This document shows, in pieces, positions 1 to 7,209 of a stretch of 20,385 nucleotides of DNA. The DNA comes from a virus. Below the pieces are notes generated by a model, which saw only the letters and a list, made by a program, of their open reading frames with translations, did no database searches and was not told where the DNA came from. Position 1 is the first letter of the stretch. The number at the start of each line of letters is the position of its first letter. The stretch covers positions 1 to 20,385 of the IMG/VR virus record IMGVR_UViG_3300033148_002659; one strand, given 5' to 3'. Both the position numbers and the translations under genes were made by a program.

Positions 1-42
1 AAGAATTATCAAATCAGAGTTGGAAGAGCGATTATAGGTTAA
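1..42 (+). CDS. possible C-terminal end of an upstream gene (partial)
   Basis: Frame 1 is open from the window edge to a TAA at 40-42 and would encode the last 13 residues of a protein ending in RVGRAIIG. The fragment is too short to identify. It is followed within 25 bases by a bidirectional terminator and then by a convergent gene, which is what one expects at the end of a rightward gene. It could be the last head gene of the phage, but that is a guess from position only. Confidence 0.3.
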   Translation, partial: KNYQIRVGRAIIG

Positions 43-57
43 TCATTTTCGGGCAAT

Positions 58-99
58 AAAAAAAGCCACTGATAAATTAGACTATACCAGTGGCTTTTT
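58..99. terminator. bidirectional rho-independent terminator
   Basis: A 7-bp GC-rich stem (65-71 with 88-94, GCCACTG/CAGTGGC) is flanked by seven A on the left and five T on the right, so A:U pairs can extend the stem. Read leftward it gives a stem followed by a 7-U tract just after the stop codon of the leftward gene at 106-450. Read rightward it would end any transcript entering from the left. Confidence 0.85.
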
Positions 100-105
100 C
101 TGTTT

Positions 106-450
106 CTATTTGCTATCAAGAATTTCTACAATTGCATTGCATACCCCGCAAGGCAAAATGTTATAGAGTGGACTATTCATAAATTCGCCAGTGTTTTCAA
201 AGGTTTCTTCAACCATGTCGAAGCTAACCGCCGTTCTTCCTGAAAATAGCTGCAAATAGTCTTCCCCCGATTTTGTGGTTTGAATGACAGTGTATTCGAG
301 TCGTGTTGAGGCAAGTTCAATTAAACCATTAGCGAATAATAGGTCAAAGGTTTTTATACCAGCTTTATTGAGCCATTCGTCTAATGGGTAGCATTTATTG
401 TTAGTGGCTTCAAGTCCGGTTTCCTCTAATTCAGTAAGTAAATTGCGCAT
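106..450 (-). CDS. hypothetical protein, 114 aa, leftward
   Basis: The protein is not recognised. It is a small acidic soluble protein with no membrane segment and no clear DNA-binding motif. A Cys-Gly-Val-Cys pair lies near the C-terminus (about residues 101-104). It is the only leftward gene in the window. The ATG is preceded by an SD sequence (AAGGAG, about 8 bases upstream) and a near-perfect sigma70-like promoter, and a terminator follows the stop, so it forms a complete single-gene unit. The position, diverging from the cargo operon, would suit a regulator or an early host-takeover protein, but nothing in the sequence proves either. Confidence 0.75.
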   Translation of the reverse strand: MRNLLTELEETGLEATNNKCYPLDEWLNKAGIKTFDLLFANGLIELASTRLEYTVIQTTKSGEDYLQLFSGRTAVSFDMVEETFENTGEFMNSPLYNILPCGVCNAIVEILDSK

Positions 451-489
451 TTTGGTTTCTCCTTGTCGGTTTGTTTTTAACTTACCTTT

Positions 490-517
490 ATTATATAGGC
501 ATATTCGTGTTTGTCAA
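490..517 (-). promoter_or_regulatory. sigma70-like promoter of the leftward gene
   Basis: Read leftward: TTGACA (517-512), a 16-base spacer, then TATAAT (495-490). Both hexamers are perfect consensus. Seven bases downstream of the -10 lies AGTTAAAAACAAA (482-470), a version of a box also found after two rightward promoters in this window. Confidence 0.85.
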
Positions 518-576
518 TAGGCAAATTTGAGCAATTTTCAAAATAAGGATAAATGTCATATTCCAGAATTTGCCCC

Positions 577-604
577 TTGACTTTTTGAAAAGCTGTGTTA
601 TAAT
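577..604 (+). promoter_or_regulatory. sigma70-like promoter of the cargo operon
   Basis: TTGACT (577-582), a 16-base spacer, then TATAAT (599-604). The ATG at 642 lies about 30 bases after the expected start site and has the SD AAAGGA. It stands back to back with the leftward promoter, the two -35 elements being 59 bases apart. It probably drives the whole set of overlapping genes to 7135, since no terminator is visible between them. Confidence 0.85.
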
Positions 605-612
605 GTAATTAG

Positions 613-627
613 AGTTAAGAAAACAAA
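613..627 (+). promoter_or_regulatory. conserved transcription-start-proximal box, copy 1
   Basis: AGTTAA-GA-AAACAAA begins 8 bases after the -10 element, so it would cover about +2 to +16 of the transcript. The same box with CT in the middle occurs at 7210-7224 and a 13-base form at 470-482 on the other strand, each 7-8 bases after a -10. It may be an operator or a conserved initial transcribed sequence. Confidence 0.55.
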
Positions 628-641
628 TCAAAGGAATTGAA

Positions 642-1004
642 ATGAAAGAGCTGTGGAGTTTGGACAAGAGCGCGGTCAAGATTTATGGTGACTATTCCCC
701 ACACCCGGTGATTGTAACCAAAGACGTGTATGAGCATTTTGGCGGGGAAACAGAAAAGGTATTTCATAGTATTCAGGGGATGATGAAAGAAATGCCCCGT
801 CTCCGGTCTTCTGAGTGTCATCCGTTTTCTATGATTGATATAACGTTTGCTGATGAAAATTCTTATAGGGGCACTTCTGGCAGTAATCGCCACTGGAAAT
901 TTGGCACATTGTCCAATTCAAGGGAATTTGTCACGGGTTACTATTATATGTCAGAAGATGGTACTCAGGCAATTTTTAGTGGCGGGACAGTTTGGAGATT
1001 GTAG
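642..1004 (+). CDS. hypothetical protein, 120 aa, first gene of cargo operon
   Basis: The family is not recognised. It is a soluble protein with a central Ser/Asn/Gly-rich stretch and an aromatic GYYYMSEDG segment near the C-terminus, and no membrane segment. The start is firm: an ATG with an AAAGGA SD 6 bases upstream, about 30 bases after a strong promoter. The last 13 bases overlap the start of the helicase gene, so the two are likely translationally coupled. Being first after the promoter, it should be among the best expressed proteins of the cluster. Confidence 0.75.
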   Translation: MKELWSLDKSAVKIYGDYSPHPVIVTKDVYEHFGGETEKVFHSIQGMMKEMPRLRSSECHPFSMIDITFADENSYRGTSGSNRHWKFGTLSNSREFVTGYYYMSEDGTQAIFSGGTVWRL

Positions 1005-3046
1005 ATACCGTTCTTGTTTATCCAGAAGCCAGTTGTACTAAGTTTATTGTAAAGCTTGGTATGACTGGCAATTTGGCATATGTAAAATTATCTGAGAAAA
1101 ATGACAAATTTACAGAGATTGCCAAGTCTTTGCACTTGCGATGGAATTGGAGTAACTATAGACGTGAACGAATTGTAGGGCCGCTGGCAGGGAGTTTGCA
1201 AGATAGATTGGCGGAAATTGGGGCAACCTTTTTAAGTGAGGGCTTCCCGGTTGAGTTTCCCAATGAAGAGATTCGAGATATAGCCGTTAACCAGCAGTAT
1301 AAACCAGAATGCAGAAGATGGGTAGTGTTAGGTAAGGGGGAGTTTACGGGATGGCTTAGACTATGGTGGGGGTATGGGGAGCTCGATTTTTTTACTAGGG
1401 TTATGATGCTGGGTGGGGCGCGCTATGACAAAAAAGACACCAAGTGTGTTTGTATTCCTATTGAGAATTATGCAGAAGTTGTTGACTTTGCCGGAATGCA
1501 CAATTTTGGAATAGAGCCATTAGCACAATTAGCAATCAATAAGCAACAAGAAAAAGCAAAATCTGCAATGGTACTTGATATACAATTGAAAGATATGGCT
1601 CTTCCAGAATGGAGGAAAGAGTCTTTTCATAATGCAAGTTATACAGTTGGTGCGAACTTGATTGATTATGATTATTTGAAGAGATTTAGTACAATTTCAA
1701 CATTGTATGATTATCAGCAGTCGGCGATTGATAAAACTGCAAATCTGAAAGTCGCTGGGCTGTTCATGGATATGGGGCTTGGAAAGACCCGGTGCGCAAT
1801 TGAGCTTGTGAAGATTAGGCAACAAAGAATCAATCGAGTTGTGTGGATTTGTCCTGTATCGCTAAAAATAACTGCAAGGGAAGAAATTCTTAAACACACT
1901 GATTGTAAAAAAGAAGATATTTATTTGTTTGACAGTAAGACAAAATCTGACAATGTGCCAAAGGCGACTTGGTATATTGTGGGGCTAGAATCGTTTAGCT
2001 CAAGTAATAGAATGGTACTGGCGGCAAATAGTATTATAGATGAAAATACTTTTGTAGTGGTTGATGAATCAAGTTACATCAAGGGCCATTCATCAATTAG
2101 AACAAGGCGCATTACTCAAATGTGCCAACATGCTAAATATCGTTTGATTTTAACGGGCACCCCACTCTCGGAGGGGTATAAAGATTTGTATTCACAAATG
2201 GTGTTTTTAAGCTCTGAGATTTTGCAATATAATTCTTTCTACTCTTTTTCGGCGAATCATTTAGAGTATCATCCAGATTATCCAGGTATGGTGATAAAGG
2301 CGCATAATACGAAGCATCTTGCTTCAAAGATTGAGCCGTACATTTTTCAAATTACAAAAGATGAAGCGTTGGATTTACCTAAGAAGATTTATGAGTCTCG
2401 CTATTGTGGCCTGACAAATGCCCAACGCGAATATTACAACAAGGCAAAACAAGAAATCTTGGTAGAGAGTGATATTCAAGAAAGCTATTTAATTTTTCAG
2501 TTGTTTGGAGCTTTGCAACAAATAGTGTCGGGTTTTTGGAATTATGAGGGGGTGTTGCTTGAAATTGATAATGATAGAATGGATTTGTTGTCAGATGTTA
2601 TTGAGCAAATACCAGAAAGCGAAAGCGTCATTATTTGGTGCAAATATGTGTATAGCGTGCAAAAAATAGCTGACTTGCTGAAAGCTGATAGTGTGTTATA
2701 CTATGGGGGGATTAACGAGAATGAGAGACATAAGAATCTTGAATTGTGGAAAAGCGGAAGGAAGCGGTTTTTAATTGCGACTATGGCGACTGGGGGGCAT
2801 GGGATTGATTTAACTAAAGCTCGATATACAATTTTTTATGAGAATGAGTTCAAATATGCCCATAGAATACAGGCAGAAGATAGAGCGCACCGGATTGGAC
2901 AAGAGCAACGTCCCATTTATATCAGTCTGTATGCCTCTTGCGGCATTGAAAGTAGGATTGAGCGGGCTATTGCCAAAAAGGAGAATGTACTTGCTGGCTT
3001 TAGAAAGGAGTTGAAATGCAAAAAGAACTTAAATTCCCTTGTATGA
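992..3046 (+). CDS. SNF2-family DEAD/DEAH-like helicase
   Basis: A superfamily 2 ATP-dependent DNA helicase or translocase. Visible motifs: Walker A MGLGKT (residues 261-266, Lys265), motif II VVDESS (about 356-361, Asp358-Glu359; DESS rather than DEAH), motif III LTGTP (387-391) and motif VI EDRAHRIGQ (about 629-637), typical of the SNF2 group. The first 200 residues are not helicase; a stretch near residue 145 (GARYDKKDTKCVCIP, then a Tyr-Glu-Val pattern) resembles the HARP-like domain seen before SNF2 cores in SMARCAL1-type and phage proteins. The start is a TTG with a weak GGGA SD, overlapping the previous gene by 13 bases; an ATG at 1061 would remove 23 residues. Likely remodels DNA or displaces DNA-bound proteins; partner unknown. 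Confidence 0.93.
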   Translation: MEIVDTVLVYPEASCTKFIVKLGMTGNLAYVKLSEKNDKFTEIAKSLHLRWNWSNYRRERIVGPLAGSLQDRLAEIGATFLSEGFPVEFPNEEIRDIAVNQQYKPECRRWVVLGKGEFTGWLRLWWGYGELDFFTRVMMLGGARYDKKDTKCVCIPIENYAEVVDFAGMHNFGIEPLAQLAINKQQEKAKSAMVLDIQLKDMALPEWRKESFHNASYTVGANLIDYDYLKRFSTISTLYDYQQSAIDKTANLKVAGLFMDMGLGKTRCAIELVKIRQQRINRVVWICPVSLKITAREEILKHTDCKKEDIYLFDSKTKSDNVPKATWYIVGLESFSSSNRMVLAANSIIDENTFVVVDESSYIKGHSSIRTRRITQMCQHAKYRLILTGTPLSEGYKDLYSQMVFLSSEILQYNSFYSFSANHLEYHPDYPGMVIKAHNTKHLASKIEPYIFQITKDEALDLPKKIYESRYCGLTNAQREYYNKAKQEILVESDIQESYLIFQLFGALQQIVSGFWNYEGVLLEIDNDRMDLLSDVIEQIPESESVIIWCKYVYSVQKIADLLKADSVLYYGGINENERHKNLELWKSGRKRFLIATMATGGHGIDLTKARYTIFYENEFKYAHRIQAEDRAHRIGQEQRPIYISLYASCGIESRIERAIAKKENVLAGFRKELKCKKNLNSLV

Positions 3047-3519
3047 AGCCAGAGTTGGTGCCTCTTTGTAAGGTTGTATGTAATGGCTATAATCCAAACA
3101 ATGTTGCAAAACCAGAAATGGATTTGCTTGCATTGTCAATTGCAGAAGATGGGGTAACAATGCCTGTGGTAGTCTATCACGATATTGAAAATGATAAATA
3201 TATTGTAGTGGATGGGGAACATAGATATACAATTTTGAGAGATGTTTTTCATAGTAATGTTATTCCAGTTTCGATTATTGATAAAAACATTGATGAAAGA
3301 ATAGCTTCTACCATTAGACACAATCGGGCTAGGGGCGTGCATAAAATTATGAGTATGGCGGATATTGTGGCTAGATTAGTGAGGGGTAAGTGGGCAGATG
3401 AAGATATAGCTAGACATCTTGGAATGTCTGTTGAAGAGCTTTTGAGGCTCAAGCAAATTAAGGGCATTGCTCAAATTTTGGCAAATAAGGAGTATGGTAG
3501 AGAATGGATTATCAAATAG
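3016..3519 (+). CDS. ParB/sulfiredoxin-fold protein, IbrB-like
   Basis: A 167-residue protein with the ParB/Srx catalytic-domain pattern: a conserved NxxN-type segment near residues 24-29, VVDGEHRY at 64-71 (the GxHR-type motif) and RHNRARGVH at 101-109 (ParB box II-like). A helix-turn-helix-like segment follows at about 128-150 (EDIARHLGMSVEEL). Some proteins of this fold use CTP or ATP and some are nucleases; which applies here cannot be read off. The ATG has a strong SD (AAAGGAG) and overlaps the helicase by 31 bases. No ParA gene or parS-like repeat is visible, so a partition role is unlikely. Together with the IbrA-like gene at 5298 it recalls the IbrA/IbrB pair first described as regulators in E. 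coli. Confidence 0.85.
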   Translation: MQKELKFPCMKPELVPLCKVVCNGYNPNNVAKPEMDLLALSIAEDGVTMPVVVYHDIENDKYIVVDGEHRYTILRDVFHSNVIPVSIIDKNIDERIASTIRHNRARGVHKIMSMADIVARLVRGKWADEDIARHLGMSVEELLRLKQIKGIAQILANKEYGREWIIK

Positions 3520-4061
3520 TTTTGCGAATTTGTGAAGAGCGGACTAAGTACAGAGGCTATCTTGAGAGTAAAATTGAGGGGCTTCAAATAGTAGAAGATA
3601 CAGACAAAAATGCAATGCACACATTTTTGAACGCGCTTGATTTTGTGGGGGAGAATGCTGCCGTACATATTGAAGATGATATTATTGTAACTGCTGGTTT
3701 TCAGAGCAAGCTTGATTGTGTAATTCAGGATAATTCAGATACAGTAATTCAGTTTTTTAGTATGCGTAAAGATGACCTTTTAATTGGGAGCCGGTTAGAT
3801 TATGGGCGCAAGTTCATGATGTGTCAATGTTTTTATTTGCCGCCAAATTATTCAAAACTTTTGCTAGAATATCATTCCAAATGGGAGAAGAAAGAACAGC
3901 AGCTGCGCTCCGGGTACGATTTGTTAATTGCTGATTTTCTGAAAGCGCGCAAAGAGAAATACTGGATACATGTCCCTAGCCTTGTAGACCATAGGAAGGT
4001 GCGTAGTGCAATAAATAGGAGAAGGTCATCATTTAGACAATCAAAAACATTTGAATTGTAA
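3504..4061 (+). CDS. putative small GT-A glycosyltransferase-like protein
   Basis: A 185-residue protein. Residues 53-60 (AVHIEDDI) match the hydrophobic-strand plus Glu-Asp-Asp pattern with which GT25-like and other GT-A glycosyltransferases bind metal and sugar nucleotide. The C-terminal part has GYDLLIADF (about 137-145), then IHVPSLVDH (155-163), a His-containing segment often seen near the end of such enzymes. The length fits a minimal catalytic domain. It overlaps the ParB-like gene by 16 bases. The acceptor could be a modified DNA base, a protein or a cell-surface sugar; its place in a cluster of DNA-acting genes favours a nucleic acid, but this is inference. The very C-terminus is basic (NRRRSSFRQS). 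Confidence 0.6.
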   Translation: MDYQIVLRICEERTKYRGYLESKIEGLQIVEDTDKNAMHTFLNALDFVGENAAVHIEDDIIVTAGFQSKLDCVIQDNSDTVIQFFSMRKDDLLIGSRLDYGRKFMMCQCFYLPPNYSKLLLEYHSKWEKKEQQLRSGYDLLIADFLKARKEKYWIHVPSLVDHRKVRSAINRRRSSFRQSKTFEL

Positions 4062-4062
4062 G

Positions 4063-4467
4063 ATGATATATAAAATATACGAATCTGACTCTTTTGAGTT
4101 TTGGGGATATACTGGTTGGTTTTTTGCGTCCCGAATTGTCGAAAAAGAGCTTGGGTCAAAAATGCACTATGATAATAATATGACCTGGGTTATTGCAATA
4201 AATAATGATGATTGTGTTGGTATTTCTTGTATACAAACAAAGAAGGGATATGCGCTGTTTAAGCATAGTTACGTGCTTCCATTATATAGAGGGTGTGGTA
4301 TATATAAAGAGTTGGTTGCTAAACGGCTGCAATACGCAAAAGAAAACAATATATCAATTATCAAGACTTATTGCACGGATATGAGTAAGGGTGTTTTGGA
4401 GTTGTTCGGCTTTGTTCAAGGAGGCAATCGGGGGCGGTATAGCACAATGGAGTTAAAAATTGAGTAG
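4063..4467 (+). CDS. GNAT-family N-acetyltransferase
   Basis: A 134-residue protein of about the normal length for a single GNAT domain. Motif A is visible at 71-85: a beta strand (SYVLPLY) followed by RGCGIYKEL, matching the (Q/R)xxGx(G/A) acetyl-CoA pyrophosphate loop, with Tyr81 in place of the usual Gly/Ala. A C-terminal LFGFVQGG segment (about 114-121) matches the common 'YEKLGF' region. The ATG at 4063 lies one base after the stop of the previous gene; an in-frame TTG at 4051 would add four residues, and neither has a good SD, so re-initiation is likely. The substrate is unknown. Some phage GNATs (Mom of phage Mu) modify DNA bases, so a nucleic-acid substrate is possible but not shown. 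Confidence 0.8.
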   Translation: MIYKIYESDSFEFWGYTGWFFASRIVEKELGSKMHYDNNMTWVIAINNDDCVGISCIQTKKGYALFKHSYVLPLYRGCGIYKELVAKRLQYAKENNISIIKTYCTDMSKGVLELFGFVQGGNRGRYSTMELKIE

Positions 4468-5308
4468 CAGGGTGGTGTATTCAACCAATTTTAATGAGAT
4501 TGTGCTATATATTGAAAATATATTGCACTCTTACAAGCATGTATATTATGTTGAATCAAAAAGAAGTCAATTTGCCGATTTGTCAAGAATGCAATTTGGG
4601 GATAAGTTGCATTTTGTTGAATGGGAAAACCTGCTCAAGACCGTCAAATCTTTTAGAGTTGATGCTGATATTGGATTTATTGTGGATGGGGTGTATATAT
4701 CCTCTATACCCGATAGGAATTTAGGGGCCTTGCAACGTGCTTTTGGAGATAAGATAATTTTTGAGAATCATCCATTTGCCTCTAAGTCAGAAGTGTATTA
4801 TTGTTATTTTGCCTATAGCCTGGTAGACAAAACGCTATTGGGATACCCTCACAATTATGCTTTCCGGGACGCAATGGCTAATATTGAATACGATCCTTTC
4901 AATATTGAAATGCTTGCAAGTCATGTGTTTGAAGCAAGTGATGTGTATATACAATCAATTTTTGATATTGATAAAATTCAGTTTGTTCAAATGAACCTGA
5001 GTGATAAAGAACATAAAAAATATCAGGTCTTAAAAAAGAGTTTGTTTGAATCTGAGGTTACGGCGCATTCAATTATTAGCAAGCTGCATAGATTTGTGAA
5101 TAATACAGAATCAATGCAAGCAGTGTGTAACAAGCACTATAATTTGTTATACCCAAATCGTATTTTTGACCAATACAGGAAAGGGTTGCATGCATGTATT
5201 TATTCAGATGCAAAAGTTGATTTGTATTTACTCGCAGAATTCAAAAAATATATAAGTAATGCTAATGAATTTATGCAACATTTATGGGGGTTCTGTAATG
5301 GGCATTAA
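4460..5308 (+). CDS. unknown 282-aa protein of the ParB/IbrA cassette
   Basis: The family is not recognised. The N-terminal half alternates predicted strands and helices (for example VVYSTNFNEIVLYIENIL, then DADIGFIVDGVYIS near residues 73-86), suggesting an alpha/beta fold. The C-terminal half, from about residue 145, looks mostly helical and charged. There are no membrane segments. The TTG start is supported by GGAG seven bases upstream, and the gene overlaps both neighbours (8 and 11 bases). Its fixed place directly before the IbrA-like gene suggests it acts with it, perhaps as a substrate-specificity or adaptor subunit. Confidence 0.75.
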   Translation: MSSRVVYSTNFNEIVLYIENILHSYKHVYYVESKRSQFADLSRMQFGDKLHFVEWENLLKTVKSFRVDADIGFIVDGVYISSIPDRNLGALQRAFGDKIIFENHPFASKSEVYYCYFAYSLVDKTLLGYPHNYAFRDAMANIEYDPFNIEMLASHVFEASDVYIQSIFDIDKIQFVQMNLSDKEHKKYQVLKKSLFESEVTAHSIISKLHRFVNNTESMQAVCNKHYNLLYPNRIFDQYRKGLHACIYSDAKVDLYLLAEFKKYISNANEFMQHLWGFCNGH

Positions 5309-6380
5309 GGTGTTTACTAATAGGAGTTGTTGCGACGCGGCAAAAGAGCGTGTAAAATATGTATTTAACGAATTTGAAAATATAATTGTATCCATTAGTA
5401 GTGGGAAAGATAGCACGGTTTTATATTGGTTAGCAATCCAGGAAGCAATTTTAAGAAATAGGTTTATACGAGTTTTCTTTTTAGACCAAGAAGCAGAGTA
5501 TCAATCATCAATCGAGCTTATCGATCTAATGATGCGACATCCCAATGTTATCCCAGAGTGGTATCAGGTACCTATCAAACTAACAAATGCTTCCAGTTAT
5601 CGGGAAGAGTTTTTGTATGCTTGGGGCATGGGTGAATCGTGGGTTAGAGATAAAAACGAGATTGCTATTCATGAACTAGAAGATGATTATCCTCAACGGT
5701 TTTATGATTTTTTTTATTGGAAAGAATCTATAGAAAACAATACCGCCTTTTTGATTGGATTAAGGGCAGAAGAGTCTCTAAATAGGTTTAGGGCTGTTAC
5801 TAAAAAGGCGGGTTATCAAGATGTATTGTGGTCAACTCAGTCTCATAAAAATGATAGTGCGTATAGATTTTATCCAATTTATGATTGGGGAATGGGGGAC
5901 GTTTGGAAATACATTTATGAAAATGATATTGAGTATAATTCAGTGTATGACAAAATGTTTTCTGCAAATCATAACTACTATAATACAATGCGTGTATCAA
6001 ATTTAATTCATGAAAAGAGCTTCGGGTGTTTGTCAGATTTGCAGAAGTTAGAACCTGATACTTATGCTAGGCTACTTGTAAGATTGAAGGGCGTGCATTG
6101 TGCTGCTAAATATGTTGCAAGGGACGGGGTGTATAATGCGATTGATCTTCCAGATAATTTTGATAACTGGCTTCAATATCGTGATTATTTGTTTTTGTCA
6201 ACTCCGTACACTCACAAGAAGAGGTTTATGAATCGGTTTAATAAGCAACCGCCAGAAGAGTATATTTATCAACAACAAGTTAGGCAATTGTTAATCAATG
6301 ATTGGGAAAATAATACTCCAGTTAAGCGCAAAAAGAATAAGCGGAAAGAGCTTATTGACAAATGGTATTCAATCTTATAG
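5298..6380 (+). CDS. PP-loop ATPase of the PAPS-reductase superfamily, IbrA-like (DUF3440)
   Basis: A 360-residue protein with the ATP-pyrophosphatase PP-loop SISSGKDST at residues 32-40, followed by GLRAEESLNRFR at 154-165, a hallmark of IbrA/DUF3440 proteins, and FYPIYDWGMGDVW at 191-203. The C-terminal 160 residues are the DUF3440-like part and end in a basic KRKKNKRK stretch (about 343-350). Such enzymes adenylylate a substrate or act on PAPS-like nucleotides; the IbrA substrate is not established to my knowledge. The ATG at 5298 is preferred (GGGGG about 8 bases upstream, family-like N-terminus MGIKVF) over an in-frame ATG at 5259, which would extend far into the previous gene. Probable partner: the ParB-like protein at 3016. 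Confidence 0.88.
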   Translation: MGIKVFTNRSCCDAAKERVKYVFNEFENIIVSISSGKDSTVLYWLAIQEAILRNRFIRVFFLDQEAEYQSSIELIDLMMRHPNVIPEWYQVPIKLTNASSYREEFLYAWGMGESWVRDKNEIAIHELEDDYPQRFYDFFYWKESIENNTAFLIGLRAEESLNRFRAVTKKAGYQDVLWSTQSHKNDSAYRFYPIYDWGMGDVWKYIYENDIEYNSVYDKMFSANHNYYNTMRVSNLIHEKSFGCLSDLQKLEPDTYARLLVRLKGVHCAAKYVARDGVYNAIDLPDNFDNWLQYRDYLFLSTPYTHKKRFMNRFNKQPPEEYIYQQQVRQLLINDWENNTPVKRKKNKRKELIDKWYSIL

Positions 6381-6389
6381 GGAGGCGCT

Positions 6390-6758
6390 ATGCCAAAACA
6401 TACGCACCAAGAAGCAATGTCAATTACTATCTTGGATGATCCTCACAAGATTTTTAAGAAGGGTGCAAAGGTTAGCAAAATGTCAATTAGATATGGAATA
6501 GATTCTGGTACTCTGCAAAACGGTTTGCTGATGATGGATGAACCACCAAGAGGCTGCTATTCTGGTACGTGCAAGAAGCTATTGTATTATGAGGGCAAAC
6601 TATACAATATTACGTGCTGTGAGCAACTAGACCCGTCACAATGGATAATTGAGCTAGAGAACAAAAATTACAAAAGAGACAAACTAGAAAGAAGATTTAT
6701 GGTGTTGCTTATGTTTGCAAGGCTCTTGATAAAAAAGGCAGGAATACAACAGCAATGA
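6390..6758 (+). CDS. hypothetical protein, 122 aa
   Basis: The family is not recognised. It is basic with four cysteines in two pairs (CYSGTC near residue 56 and CC near 76), which could bind a metal. The C-terminal third is a basic helix (RRFMVLLMFARLLIKK, about 101-116). It has a strong SD (GGGAGG) 9 bases after the IbrA-like gene and overlaps the deaminase gene by the ATGA tetranucleotide, so it is co-translated with both. Confidence 0.7.
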   Translation: MPKHTHQEAMSITILDDPHKIFKKGAKVSKMSIRYGIDSGTLQNGLLMMDEPPRGCYSGTCKKLLYYEGKLYNITCCEQLDPSQWIIELENKNYKRDKLERRFMVLLMFARLLIKKAGIQQQ

Positions 6759-7135
6759 ATAATCTTTTGAATAAGGGTTTCTTCCGGTTGGCGCGCAATG
6801 CCAGCCTTGATAGTTGTCATCGGGTCAAGGTCGGGGCTGTGGTGGCGATCCACGGGAAGCCAGTAAGTGCTTGTTGTAATATAGACAAAAGCCATCCACT
6901 ATTTACTCAAAGTGAGAAGTGCCAAAGTATTCATGCTGAAATAAAGGCTATTCTATCGGCTAATACCTCAGTTAAGGGAGCCACGGTTTATGTCTATAGA
7001 GAGACTTGTGACGGGTTACCAGCACTAGCAAGACCGTGTAATAGCTGCTATCAGTTTATGAAGAAGCATCACATCAAGCGGGTTTATTATACCACCGGGG
7101 AACGGCCTTATTGGAACGTTGAAAAAATCAAATAA
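6755..7135 (+). CDS. deoxycytidylate/cytidine deaminase-family protein
   Basis: A 126-residue protein with the zinc-dependent deaminase signature: HAE at 60-62 (His ligand and catalytic Glu62) and PCNSC at 94-98 (Cys95 and Cys98 as zinc ligands). The N-terminal helix followed by KVGAVV (25-30) is typical of dCMP deaminase/ComEB-like and RibD-like members. The length is on the short side for dCMP deaminase. The substrate could be dCMP, giving dUMP for thymidylate synthesis, or another nucleotide; in a cassette of modification-like enzymes it might shape a precursor pool. The start is the ATG within an ATGA overlap. It is the last gene of the cargo operon; no clear terminator follows. Confidence 0.85.
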   Translation: MNNLLNKGFFRLARNASLDSCHRVKVGAVVAIHGKPVSACCNIDKSHPLFTQSEKCQSIHAEIKAILSANTSVKGATVYVYRETCDGLPALARPCNSCYQFMKKHHIKRVYYTTGERPYWNVEKIK

Positions 7136-7172
7136 TATTGACGGATTATTCTGAAAATACATCTCTAAAGCA

Positions 7173-7201
7173 TTGACAAAGTTTCTTTAATCTGTTATAC
7201 T
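7173..7201 (+). promoter_or_regulatory. sigma70-like promoter of the 141-aa gene
   Basis: TTGACA (7173-7178), a 17-base spacer, then TATACT (7196-7201). From the -10 onward the sequence through the SD to the ATG is nearly the same as that of the promoter at 577-604, apart from a short deletion and a few substitutions, so the two control regions are probably related by duplication or by common selection. Confidence 0.85.
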
Positions 7202-7209
7202 GTAAGCAG

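Noticed and set aside
3016-3519. ParB-like protein as a plasmid or prophage partition gene
   Set aside because: No ParA gene, no parS-like repeats, and it sits within an operon with an IbrA-like gene. The partition reading is not supported.
5259-5297. Upstream ATG at 5259 for the IbrA-like gene
   Set aside because: It lies deeper in the previous gene, has no SD, and adds residues unlike the family N-terminus. The ATG at 5298 has a G-rich SD.
7137-7172. AATAAT/ATTATT inverted repeat after the deaminase considered as a terminator
   Set aside because: The stem is short and AT-only with no following T-run. It is not a credible terminator.
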